The notes under the pieces were generated by a model. That model was not told the origin of the DNA. It was given only the letters and a program-made list of their open reading frames with translations, and did not search any database. A stretch of DNA of 64,000 nucleotides from an uncultured Akkermansia sp. (lineage in GTDB: Bacteria > Verrucomicrobiota > Verrucomicrobiia > Verrucomicrobiales > Akkermansiaceae): positions 18,857 to 82,856 of the forward strand of contig CANQGG010000003.1 of the NCBI GenBank assembly GCA_947601655.1, in the 5' to 3' direction. Position numbers and translations under genes: made by a program. Below are positions 1 to 12,951 of this stretch, piece after piece; positions within the stretch are counted from its first letter, which is position 1; every line of letters begins with the position of its first letter.

Positions 1-1738
1 CATGAGCTTTGATGAGCTCCACAAGTTTCTCCACAGCTTCCTCCTGCGGGATGTTGATCTGCACCGGCGTGTGTCCGACATACAGATTGATCTTACCCGG
101 CGCGCCGCCGACATAACCGAAATCGGCATCCGACATCTCGCCGGGACCGTTCACAATGCAACCCATAATGGCGATTTTCACGCCTTTCAGGTGACCCGTG
201 GCGGCACGGATGCGCGCCGCGGCTTCGCGGATGTTGTACAGCGTGCGCCCACAGGAGGGACACGATACAAACTCTGCTTTACTCGTACGTACACCGGCAG
301 CTTGAAGAGTATTGTAAGCCAGGTGCAGCGCAGCAGCGGCGTCTTTCTCCCCGCGCACCAGCACCGCGTCCCCTATGCCATCCACCAGCAATGAACCGAG
401 GTTGATTCCCGCCGCCATGGCGGAAGAAAGTTTTTCCCCCGCATGATGCGCCGCATCCGGCGGCACGAAAGTATCCTTCAGCAAGAGGGCATGCCCGGAG
501 GGCAGCTGCGCAGCCAGCAAACGTTGCGCCTGCACGGGGGGCATATCTACGCCATCCTTCACTGCCACAAGGGAAGCCGGAGAATCCTGCAACGCGCGCA
601 TCTGCTCCGCATCCCGAGGATCCACCTCCAGCAACGACAACTGCTCGTAAGCGAGCTCCACGGGCGTGTCGGGAGAAGCATCCCTGCCGCATGCGCGCAG
701 CTGATCGCACTGCGCCTGGGGCAGCGCCACACGCACGGGCTGTTTGCCACCGAGTAAAACGCCGTTCACTTCGCATTGCTCACTTGCGCGGCGCCTGTAC
801 ACCAGAGGATCGAAAGGCGCCGACAACTGCACCGACGGCGAACAGGCGGACGACGAGGAGCCAAACGCGCGGGCAAGCTCGAAGCCCGGCGCCACCTCAC
901 ACACCGCTTCCTCTGTGAGCGATACTCGAAGGGTATCGCCGATGCCATCCGCCAGCAGGGAGCCGATGCCGATGGCGCTCTTAATGCGTGCGTCCTCCCC
1001 TTCCCCGGCCTCCGTCACTCCCAGGTGGATAGGATAGTTCCAGTCGTCCCCAAGCTCCCGGAAACGCTGCACGAGCAAGCGGTAAGCGTGAATCATCACT
1101 TTCACGTCCGACGCTTTCATGGAAAACACCATCGCATGGAAATCAAGCTCTCGCGCCACACGGGCAAACTCAAGCGCACTCTCCACCATTCCCTCCGGCG
1201 TGTCGCCATAACGCGCAAGAATGCGACCGGAGAGCGACCCGTGATTCGCACCCAGACGAATGGCGCGACCATGCTCCTTGCAGAAGAGAACGAAGGGAGT
1301 GAATGCCTCACGAATGCGGTCGATCTCCCGCTCGTAATTCGCCTCCGTGTAGTCCGGCACGGCATCCCCGCGCTTATCCACAAAGTTGCCGGGATTGATG
1401 CGTACCTTCTCCACCCACTTGGCCGCCTCCATCGCGGCATCCGGTTTGAAGTGTATATCCGCCACCAGTGGCACATGGCACCCCGCCGCCCGCAGCTCTC
1501 GCGATATATTCTCCAGATTTGCCGCGTGGCGCTTCGTCTGCGCTGTAAGGCGCACGATCTCGCAGCCCGCCTCCACCAGCTGCAAAGTCTCCGCCACACA
1601 GCCGGCCGTGTCCAGCGTGTCGTGGGTGAGCATGGATTGCACCCGAACGGGATTGGCACCACCCACGGCAGTGTTGCCGATCGCCACCTCACGGGCAACC
1701 CGCCTCACGCGCCGAAAAACATCCGCACAGTAGCTCAT
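1..1738 (-). CDS. ispG: 4-hydroxy-3-methylbut-2-enyl diphosphate synthase IspG (partial, 3' end off window)
   Basis: Minus-strand frame open to the window edge; starts MSYCADVFRRVRRVAREVAIGNTAVGGANPVRVQSMLT, ends LYVGHTPVQINIPQEEAVEKLVELIKAH; absent from ORF track because no stop lies inside the window. Confidence 0.88.
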   Translation of the reverse strand, partial: MSYCADVFRRVRRVAREVAIGNTAVGGANPVRVQSMLTHDTLDTAGCVAETLQLVEAGCEIVRLTAQTKRHAANLENISRELRAAGCHVPLVADIHFKPDAAMEAAKWVEKVRINPGNFVDKRGDAVPDYTEANYEREIDRIREAFTPFVLFCKEHGRAIRLGANHGSLSGRILARYGDTPEGMVESALEFARVARELDFHAMVFSMKASDVKVMIHAYRLLVQRFRELGDDWNYPIHLGVTEAGEGEDARIKSAIGIGSLLADGIGDTLRVSLTEEAVCEVAPGFELARAFGSSSSACSPSVQLSAPFDPLVYRRRASEQCEVNGVLLGGKQPVRVALPQAQCDQLRACGRDASPDTPVELAYEQLSLLEVDPRDAEQMRALQDSPASLVAVKDGVDMPPVQAQRLLAAQLPSGHALLLKDTFVPPDAAHHAGEKLSSAMAAGINLGSLLVDGIGDAVLVRGEKDAAAALHLAYNTLQAAGVRTSKAEFVSCPSCGRTLYNIREAAARIRAATGHLKGVKIAIMGCIVNGPGEMSDADFGYVGGAPGKINLYVGHTPVQINIPQEEAVEKLVELIKAH

Positions 1739-1757
1739 TGCATTTCCCGCTTCGGGT

Positions 1758-3443
1758 TCAAGGCATGGGGAAATTGCTGTTGAAGGCAGAGATCTCCGCG
1801 CGCAGCTCTTCGTAGTCCGCCGGGTTCTCATGCACCTTCTGCGCGGCAAGGATGCCGAGGCAGCGGCCGATGTACTCCGCCACACGCTTCACATCATCCT
1901 CCTTCATGCCGCGAGTAGTTACCGCAGGAGTGCCGATACGGATGCCGGAAGGAGTGGAGGTGCTGCCTTTGTCGAAGGGAATGGCATTCTTATTCACGGT
2001 GATGCCCACTCGATCCAGTGCAACCTGAGCCTCCGCTCCATTGATGCCCTTCACGCTGAGATCAACGAGGAAACAGTGATTATCCGTGCCGCCGGCAACG
2101 ATGCGGAAACCGAGTTCGGCCATCTTCTCTGCCATGGCCTTGGCGTTCTTCACAATCTGCTGTGCATACTCGCGGAACTCCGGTTTGAGAGCCTCCCCGA
2201 GACAGGCGGCTTTCGCGGCAATCACATGCATGAGCGGTCCGCCCTGCAAACCCGGGAAAGTGGCGCTGTTGAGCTTCTTCGCCCATTTTTCCTTGCACAT
2301 CACCATGCCTCCGCGCGGTCCACGCAGGCTCTTGTGCGTGGTGGTGGATACAAAATCCGCATACGGCACCGGAGACGGATGCACCCCTGCCGCCACCAAA
2401 CCCGCAATGTGCGCCATGTCCACAAACATGATCGCTCCCACCTCATCGCAGATTCGGCGGATACGGGCAAAATCAATCGTACGGGAATACGCTGAAGCCC
2501 CGGCGAGAATGAGCTGAGGCTTCACCTCTCTGGCCTTTGCCTCCAGTGCGTCGTAATCAATGCACTCGGTCTCCGGGCTCACTCCGTAGTGCTCCACCTT
2601 ATACATTTTCCCGGAAAAATTCGCAAAAAAGCCGTGAGAGAGGTGCCCGCCGTGCGCCAAATCCATCGTCAGAATTGTGTCTCCCGGTTGCAGGCATGCC
2701 TGGTAGACGGACATGTTGGCCTGAGACCCGGAATGCGCCTGCACATTCACATGCTCGCAACCGAACAACGCCTTCGCGCGGTCGATCGCCAACTGCTCCA
2801 CCTTGTCCACAACCTCGCAACCGCCGTACCATCTCTTGCCGGGATAGCCCTCAGCATACTTATTCGTCAACACCGAACCCTGCGCCTCCATCACCGACGG
2901 AGAAGCGAAATTCTCCGACGCAATGAGTTCGATGTTGTTGTTCTGCCGTCTCCTCTCTTCCTCAATGTAGCCCGCCAACTCCGGATCACTCATCGCCAGC
3001 GGTGAACCACTCGCTTTCAGCAGCCGCTGCACGTGCCGCCCGCCCTCAAACTCTGCCATCAACCACGTGTGCAAGATATCATCCAAATCTTCCGGGGTGA
3101 TAAAGGCCGATGCAAGGCACATCACGTTGGAATCATTGTGCTGACGCGAAAGCGCAGCGATCTGCGGCGTACGGACAAGCGTGGCACGCACCCCCTTCCA
3201 GCGATTTGCCGCGATGCTCATTCCCAGCCCTGAAAAGCAGATCAAAATCCCGCGGTCAGCCCGCCCGTCCACCACGCGCTTGCATACCGCATTCGCGTAG
3301 TCCGAATAGTCGCACGACTCCCGGCTCATCGTCCCCACATCCTCCACCTGAAGTCCCCATTCCCTGAGCATTTCAACTGCCGCTTCTTTCAGATCTACCC
3401 CTTTGTGATCTGCTCCGATGACGATGCGTATCTCTTTATTCAT
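1758..3443 (-). CDS. Fusion protein: ribose-5-phosphate isomerase B (N-term) + serine hydroxymethyltransferase (C-term)
   Basis: [22 protein letters not shown]...[17 protein letters not shown]...[11 protein letters not shown] (RpiB), then [29 protein letters not shown]...[13 protein letters not shown] (GlyA), one uninterrupted ORF. Confidence 0.93.
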   Translation of the reverse strand: MNKEIRIVIGADHKGVDLKEAAVEMLREWGLQVEDVGTMSRESCDYSDYANAVCKRVVDGRADRGILICFSGLGMSIAANRWKGVRATLVRTPQIAALSRQHNDSNVMCLASAFITPEDLDDILHTWLMAEFEGGRHVQRLLKASGSPLAMSDPELAGYIEEERRRQNNNIELIASENFASPSVMEAQGSVLTNKYAEGYPGKRWYGGCEVVDKVEQLAIDRAKALFGCEHVNVQAHSGSQANMSVYQACLQPGDTILTMDLAHGGHLSHGFFANFSGKMYKVEHYGVSPETECIDYDALEAKAREVKPQLILAGASAYSRTIDFARIRRICDEVGAIMFVDMAHIAGLVAAGVHPSPVPYADFVSTTTHKSLRGPRGGMVMCKEKWAKKLNSATFPGLQGGPLMHVIAAKAACLGEALKPEFREYAQQIVKNAKAMAEKMAELGFRIVAGGTDNHCFLVDLSVKGINGAEAQVALDRVGITVNKNAIPFDKGSTSTPSGIRIGTPAVTTRGMKEDDVKRVAEYIGRCLGILAAQKVHENPADYEELRAEISAFNSNFPMP

Positions 3444-3626
3444 AATCCCGGGCGCGCTCCGCGCCGACCTCCTTTTACCACACCGGCACGCCGCGTGCAA
3501 GCGTTTTCACGTACGCACACCCATTTCCTTGCGCCTCTCTCGCAGCCCGATACGAGGAAGAAGAAGCTATTCTTCCCGGGCCTCGTTCCTTCCCAACCAC
3601 GCCCCGAAACGAGGCGCCCCCCGCGT

Positions 3627-3710
3627 TACCACCGACGGGACTCGAACCCGTACAGCCCGAAGGCCGGGAGATTTTAAGTCTCCTGCGTCTACCGATTCCG
3701 CCACAGTGGC
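3627..3710 (-). tRNA. tRNA-Leu (anticodon TAA)
   Basis: GCCACTGTGGCGGAATCGGTAGACGCAGGAGACTTAAAATCTCCCGGCCTTCGGGCTGTACGGGTTCGAGTCCCGTCGGTGGTA; cloverleaf with long variable arm; CCA not encoded. Confidence 0.93.
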
Positions 3711-3768
3711 AAAAGAGGATCGGGGGAATTGTACACGAAGCGCGCGAGGAAGGCAATTCTTTTTAGGG

Positions 3769-3920
3769 GTGCAAGGGGCAAACGCATTGGGAATGCGTTT
3801 GCCAAAGATGTACCATGGAGCATGTATTAAATTTGCGCGCTTGCGCGCGAAACTGCGGAGCAGGAGCGAGGCGAATTTTTGAATCGGTGCGGTTTTGGGA
3901 ACGGAAAATTGCAAAAGCAC
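3769..3920. repeat. MITE-like intergenic repeat element, partial copy (El1)
   Basis: GGCAAACGCATTgggAATGCGTTTGCC, TGTACCATGG, TTTGCGCGCTTGCGCGCGAA stem module; shares internal sequence with the 39-kb copy. Confidence 0.7.
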
Positions 3921-3932
3921 AGGAGTACACGC

Positions 3933-3960
3933 TTGAAAAAAGAGGCAAATTTGGTAGAAT
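3933..3960 (+). promoter_or_regulatory. sigma70-like promoter of parC-like gene
   Basis: TTGAAA-N16-TAGAAT, ATG 15 nt downstream of -10. Confidence 0.65.
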
Positions 3961-3975
3961 CGTGCAGCGAAGCGT

Positions 3976-6099
3976 ATGAGTGAAGAGAGCGTACCGGTCT
4001 ACATGCAGGACAATCCGAGCAAGATTCAACGGATGTTCGGGGACTATTATCTGGAATACGCATCCTACGTGATTTTAGAGCGAGCCGTACCTCATATCGA
4101 CGACGGGCTCAAGCCGGTGCAGCGCCGCCTGCTGCACTCCATGGAGCGAATGGATGATGGACGTTTCAACAAGGTGGCCAACATCGTGGGCGACACCATG
4201 AAATACCACCCGCACGGGGATGCGAGTATCGGAAGCGCCCTCGTAACGCTTGGGCAGAAAAAACTGCTGATTGATACCCAGGGGAACTGGGGGAACATCC
4301 TGACCGGAGATGCCGCCGCAGCGCCGCGGTACATTGAGGCGAGACTCTCAGCTTTCGCAAAGGAAGTCGTCTACAGCCCCAAAGTGACGCAGTGGAAGCT
4401 CAGCTACGATGGGCGCAACAAGGAGCCGGTAGCCCTGCCGGTAAAGTTCCCGCTGCTGCTGGCGCAAGGCGCGCTGGGCATTGCCGTGGGGATGAACTGC
4501 CTCATCCTGCCGCACAATTTCAACGAAATTATCGAGGCCGCCATCCACTATCTGCGCGGGGAGACGTTTGAACTCTACCCGGACTTTCCCACCGGCGGTC
4601 TGCTGGATGTGAGCGGTTACAACGACGGCACCGGCAACAGCCGCCTTCGCTGCCGCGCGAGACTGGACACCTCCACCAAGCGTCTCATCCGCATCACGGA
4701 AATTCCTTTCGGCACCACCACGGAATCCGTCATTCAGAGTATCGAATCTGCACTGGAAAAGGGCAAACTCAAGCTGGCAAAAATTGAGGATAACACGGCG
4801 GCTCAAGCGGACATTCTGCTGCACCTGCCGACGGGTGTGGACGTAGAAAAAACCTGCAAGGCGCTGTACGCCTTCACTGAGTGCCAGGTGAGCATTTCAC
4901 CGAAGGCGGTGGTGATTCAGGATCGCAAACCGGTGTTTATGGGCGTGAGTGAAATCCTGAAGGCGAATGTGGACAACACACGCGACATCCTGCGCCGCGA
5001 ACTGGAGGTGCGCCTCGGTGAGCTTCAGGAAGCCTGGGTGCAAGCGTCTCTGGAAAAAATCTTCATTGAGAAACGCATTTACAAGGTGCTGGAGCAGAGC
5101 GAGAGCTGGGAAAACTCCCTCGCGCAAATTGCAAAAAAACTCGCGCCGTACGTTGCAGAGTTCATCCGACCGATCACGGAGGAGGACATCATTCGTCTCA
5201 CGGAGATTCGCATCAAAAAAATCGCCAAGTACGAAATTCACGAGGCCGAGGAGCACATCATCGACCTTGAAAAACAGATGGAGCAGACTCGCAGGAACCT
5301 TGCGCAACTCACCCGCTTCACCATCCGCTGGTTCGAGAGCCTGCAGAAAAAGTACGGTGAAGGACGCGAACGCCTCACCGAACTCACGACCTTCGACTCC
5401 CTCACCCGCGCAGAAGCCGCCGTGGAAAATGAAACTCTCTACATTGACGATGAAGGGTTCGCCGGTTATGGCGTCAAGAAGGGACAGGCCATTGAAAAAT
5501 GTTCCACTATGAGCGATATCCTGACCATCGACTCACACGGAGTTATGATGGTGCGCCGTGTGCAGGAAAAATTCTACGTCGGCAAAAATTTGCTCGATAT
5601 ACGCGTCCTGCGACCCGGTCAGGACTGGGTCTTTAATATGATCTACCGGGACGGCAAGGAAGGCACTTCGTACGCCAAGCGGTTCCGTCTGGGAGGCTTT
5701 ACGCGCGAGAAAGAATACCAGCTCACGCAAGGCACGAAAGGCACTCGCATCTTCTTCTTCTCCGTGCACGCCACTGAAGATGACAGTTCCGCCATCAAAG
5801 TCAACGTCTTCCTGAAGAATCAACTCAAGAAACTGCGCCGCCCCATTCCATTTGATTTTGCCAAGCTTCGAGTGAAGGGTCGCGCCGTGCTGGGCAACAT
5901 TGTCACCAAGAACCCGGTAGAGCGCATTGCACGCGCTATGGCAGCAGCCTCAACGGAGGAAAATGAGCAGCAGGAGGCCACCCTCACTCCGGTCCCGGGG
6001 GAATTAACTTCTCAGGGGACTCAGGAAAAGCCGGAAAAAACGACGACAAAAAGTGAAGAAGCAACCGGGGAAGGCGAGCAGATGAGCTGGGATTTCTGA
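3976..6099 (+). CDS. parC: Type IIA topoisomerase A subunit (DNA topoisomerase IV subunit A-like)
   Basis: YLEYASYVILERAVPHIDDGLKPVQRRLLHSM, PRYIEARLS catalytic Tyr region. Confidence 0.9.
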   Translation: MSEESVPVYMQDNPSKIQRMFGDYYLEYASYVILERAVPHIDDGLKPVQRRLLHSMERMDDGRFNKVANIVGDTMKYHPHGDASIGSALVTLGQKKLLIDTQGNWGNILTGDAAAAPRYIEARLSAFAKEVVYSPKVTQWKLSYDGRNKEPVALPVKFPLLLAQGALGIAVGMNCLILPHNFNEIIEAAIHYLRGETFELYPDFPTGGLLDVSGYNDGTGNSRLRCRARLDTSTKRLIRITEIPFGTTTESVIQSIESALEKGKLKLAKIEDNTAAQADILLHLPTGVDVEKTCKALYAFTECQVSISPKAVVIQDRKPVFMGVSEILKANVDNTRDILRRELEVRLGELQEAWVQASLEKIFIEKRIYKVLEQSESWENSLAQIAKKLAPYVAEFIRPITEEDIIRLTEIRIKKIAKYEIHEAEEHIIDLEKQMEQTRRNLAQLTRFTIRWFESLQKKYGEGRERLTELTTFDSLTRAEAAVENETLYIDDEGFAGYGVKKGQAIEKCSTMSDILTIDSHGVMMVRRVQEKFYVGKNLLDIRVLRPGQDWVFNMIYRDGKEGTSYAKRFRLGGFTREKEYQLTQGTKGTRIFFFSVHATEDDSSAIKVNVFLKNQLKKLRRPIPFDFAKLRVKGRAVLGNIVTKNPVERIARAMAAASTEENEQQEATLTPVPGELTSQGTQEKPEKTTTKSEEATGEGEQMSWDF

Positions 6100-6126
6100 G
6101 AAGCTCCCTATCTGCTGCGAAAAAAG

Positions 6127-6391
6127 GCGAAACAATCGCATTTGAAATGCGTTTGCTAATGTACCATTTGAGATGTACCGTGTACCATGTAGCAGAGCGG
6201 TGGATACGGCTCCGCTTATCCACAAACCTTTCTAGCCAGCAACCGCGTATGTTGAACCCTCCACCTCAGCTAAAGCTTCGCAGCTCCGCGCGCTAGCGCG
6301 CTAACTTAATACATGGTCCATGGTCCATGGTACATCGGTACATGGTACATCATTCCTGGTCCATCGGTACATGTGACAGTGCGTTTGCCCT
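6127..6391. repeat. MITE-like intergenic repeat element (El2)
   Basis: CGCATTTGAAATGCGTTTGC at left, multiple ATGGTCCATGGTACAT units, GCGCGCTAGCGCGC stem, terminal GTGCGTTTGCCCT. Confidence 0.8.
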
Positions 6392-6403
6392 GAGCGCTAT
6401 TGA

Positions 6404-10421
<4,018 letters not shown>

Positions 10422-10448
10422 AGCTTCTTCGTAAATGCGATCCCCGAT

Positions 10449-10865
10449 TTAGCGTTTCCTGGATGAGCTGCGACGAGCAGCCACGCGCTTGGTCTTCCCG
10501 GACGACACCTTGCGCACGACGCGGGCTCTCCCTTTCCCCCGTGATGATGCGACTTTTCTTCCGCGCACAGAACTCCGACTGCGAACAACGCTCGGCCGAT
10601 AGTCTGACTCTCGTACCGGTGTGCGGGCGGTCTGAGCAGCGGCAAAATAGGCCTTACGCTGGTCACTCAATGAGTAATTAGCGGCATTTTGACTTCGGAA
10701 ATATGCCTGATATGCGGGATCCACCTGACCGATGTGCACCACGGCATCGCTGTAGTTCCTCACTCCCACGCTCCCGCCGGGAGGAAGACTCTGCTGGCAT
10801 GAAACCCCTCCCAACAGGCAGCCCCCCATCAATATTCCTCGTATCAACATGCAAGAATTTCTCAT
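10449..10865 (-). CDS. Hypothetical exported/lipoprotein-like protein with strongly basic C-terminus
   Basis: MRNSCMLIRGILMGGCLLGGVSCQQS signal with Cys; C-term RGRKVASSRGKGRARVVRKVSSGKTKRVAARRSSSRKR. Confidence 0.65.
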   Translation of the reverse strand: MRNSCMLIRGILMGGCLLGGVSCQQSLPPGGSVGVRNYSDAVVHIGQVDPAYQAYFRSQNAANYSLSDQRKAYFAAAQTARTPVRESDYRPSVVRSRSSVRGRKVASSRGKGRARVVRKVSSGKTKRVAARRSSSRKR

Positions 10866-11008
10866 GGCGCAATCGCATTGAAGAGGTTTCCCGGCAAGCT
10901 CGTGAAGTATCGTAAAATTCCCTCCACCGTACTGCAACTGCTCAGCATGACGACGCAAGCGAGCAACAACATGATTATCAGCAACCTTTTCTGCACAGTA
11001 AACTTCAT
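10862..11008 (-). CDS. Small lipoprotein
   Basis: MKFTVQKRLLIIMLLLACVVMLSSCSTVEGILRYFTSLPGNLFNAIAP; lipobox LSSC. Confidence 0.65.
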   Translation of the reverse strand: MKFTVQKRLLIIMLLLACVVMLSSCSTVEGILRYFTSLPGNLFNAIAP

Positions 11009-11267
11009 GTCCCTTTCTGAGTGAAACCTATACCATCGGAAGTGTAACACACTCTTTTCCTGTTGCCAATCACAAAACAACCCGCAGAACAATCACCCGA
11101 GAAAAAAAATAAGCTCAATACCTTGCAAACAAGGCAATTACTCAATTACACAGCTCAGGGATTCAAAAATCCTCCCGGATCCGCTGTGTTTTAGCTCACA
11201 AGCCCAATTCGCAACACTGATGCCGCAGGAAAGCTGGGAAGCCCTCCTGCGGCACCGGAGAGAAAAA

Positions 11268-12740
11268 TTACTGAATCACAGGCAGTTTGGCGGTGTTTTG
11301 CCAGTCTCCACGGGTGAAGTCCGGGAATACCTGGGGAGCGCCATTCTCATTCACCGATTTTTCAGAAAGCGGACCGACCGCGGACCAGAACGCACCCTCA
11401 TACACGTTTTGATCCATCGGTTCGCCGTTATGCAGGCACTCAATTACCCGATAGAGCATGATGTAGTCCATCCCGCCGTGCCCCCCGTTCTTGCGGGCCG
11501 CCTCGCCGAGACGCTTGTAGAGAGGATGGTCGTACTTATCGTAAAGGGCTTTTTCAGCCTGGGCGCCCTGATACCACTGGTGGTAGCTGCCGGTGGTCGC
11601 TATTTCTCCGGCTCCCGGCTGCCCCTTCTCCGGAGCATCGGTGACACCGGGTCCGAGCTTCTCCCCGGCCACGCGCAGCGGGTAATCGGCCAGCGTTCCT
11701 TCCGTCCCCTGAATCATGTTCTTGCGGTCGTACGGACGAGGGCTTGTCTCATCCCATTGCACAATGATGGTCCGCCCCTTTTTCGTCTTAATGATGGAAT
11801 TGCTGATATCGCCACACTTAAAGTTGAGCTTATTCCATTTATGGTCAGCGGGGAAATGCTTTTTCGCGTAGGCGGCACGACCAATGGCAGGGCTACTGAA
11901 TGAAACAATGCGGTCGAAGGTGTCCTCACCTCGGGCGAGACTCATGTACTGCGCCACAGGACCAAGTCCATGGGTGGGGTAAAGATTGCCGTTGCGCCCT
12001 GCGTAGTGGTAAGTACGCCAGGAACCGCAGCCGCGGTTCTCACTCCACATTTGGGAGCGTAGCTCGTGGATATAGGCCGCTTCCCCGTGCAGGAGCTCGC
12101 CGATCACACCCTGGCGCACCATATTCAGGAACATGAGCTCATTGCGTCCATAATTGCAGTTTTCCAGCATCATGCAGTGCTTCTTTGTACGTTCGGCCGT
12201 ATCCACCACACGCCACAAATCTTTGAGTGTAATGGCCAATGGCACCTCCACAAAAGCGTGTGCGCCGCTCTCCATGGCGTCGATGGCCATCTGCGCGTGA
12301 GTCTCCCACGGAGTATTGATGATCACTGCATCCGGCTTTACCTCTTCCAGCATCTTCTTGTATGCATCCGGACTGCCGCTGTACTCTGCAGGCCGTTTAC
12401 CGGTTTTCTTCTCCATTTGGTCGGCTGTGCGTTTCACGGCGTCTCCATATACGTCACAAACCGCCACGAGTTCGCAGTTGGGGATGGCGGCAAAATGGGG
12501 GGTCTGCAGGGATCCACGCTCGCCCAGACCGATCACTGCCACGCGCACGGTTTCAATTTTCGGCGCTCGGAAGCCACCCATGTAAATGGAACCTTCCGGG
12601 CGTGGAGAAGCTGCGGAAGTATCGACATTAGCGATATTTTCAGCATGCGTTTGCTCCGCATACACAGGCGAAAGGTTACCTTCCTGCGCACTGCATAAGG
12701 CAGCGGCACCAACCCAGGCTATGATATATTTCTTTAACAT
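11268..12740 (-). CDS. Gfo/Idh/MocA-family protein, GH109-like (alpha-N-acetylgalactosaminidase-type)
   Basis: VRVAVIGLGERGSLQTPHFAAIPNCELVAVCD Rossmann motif, GAHAFVEVPLA, GSWRTYHYAGRNGNLYPTHGLGPVAQ; N-terminal signal peptide. Confidence 0.85.
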   Translation of the reverse strand: MLKKYIIAWVGAAALCSAQEGNLSPVYAEQTHAENIANVDTSAASPRPEGSIYMGGFRAPKIETVRVAVIGLGERGSLQTPHFAAIPNCELVAVCDVYGDAVKRTADQMEKKTGKRPAEYSGSPDAYKKMLEEVKPDAVIINTPWETHAQMAIDAMESGAHAFVEVPLAITLKDLWRVVDTAERTKKHCMMLENCNYGRNELMFLNMVRQGVIGELLHGEAAYIHELRSQMWSENRGCGSWRTYHYAGRNGNLYPTHGLGPVAQYMSLARGEDTFDRIVSFSSPAIGRAAYAKKHFPADHKWNKLNFKCGDISNSIIKTKKGRTIIVQWDETSPRPYDRKNMIQGTEGTLADYPLRVAGEKLGPGVTDAPEKGQPGAGEIATTGSYHQWYQGAQAEKALYDKYDHPLYKRLGEAARKNGGHGGMDYIMLYRVIECLHNGEPMDQNVYEGAFWSAVGPLSEKSVNENGAPQVFPDFTRGDWQNTAKLPVIQ

Positions 12741-12951
12741 AAGCGTTCGGTAAAATTGAGGGGGGAACTCGTACTGGACGATACCTTTAGTAATACGTCC
12801 TTCTTTCTCTTAACCTTTCATCAAAATATATTTTCATGCAAAAAATTCGCTGGCCCTCCTCAGAGGCCTGTCCGGCCGCCCCACGCGGCGATACCACCGC
12901 GCTTAATATGAGCTTGACGATCAAGGTTAGTTTGTGAGAAAATCCCCCCGT

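Noticed and set aside
776-1783. 335-aa plus-strand ORF
   Set aside because: Antisense to ispG, which has clear family motifs on the minus strand; GC-rich shadow ORF
11220-11255. Hairpin TGCCGCAGGA...TCCTGCGGCA after the GH109-like gene
   Set aside because: Good stem but no T-run on the minus strand, so not called as an intrinsic terminator
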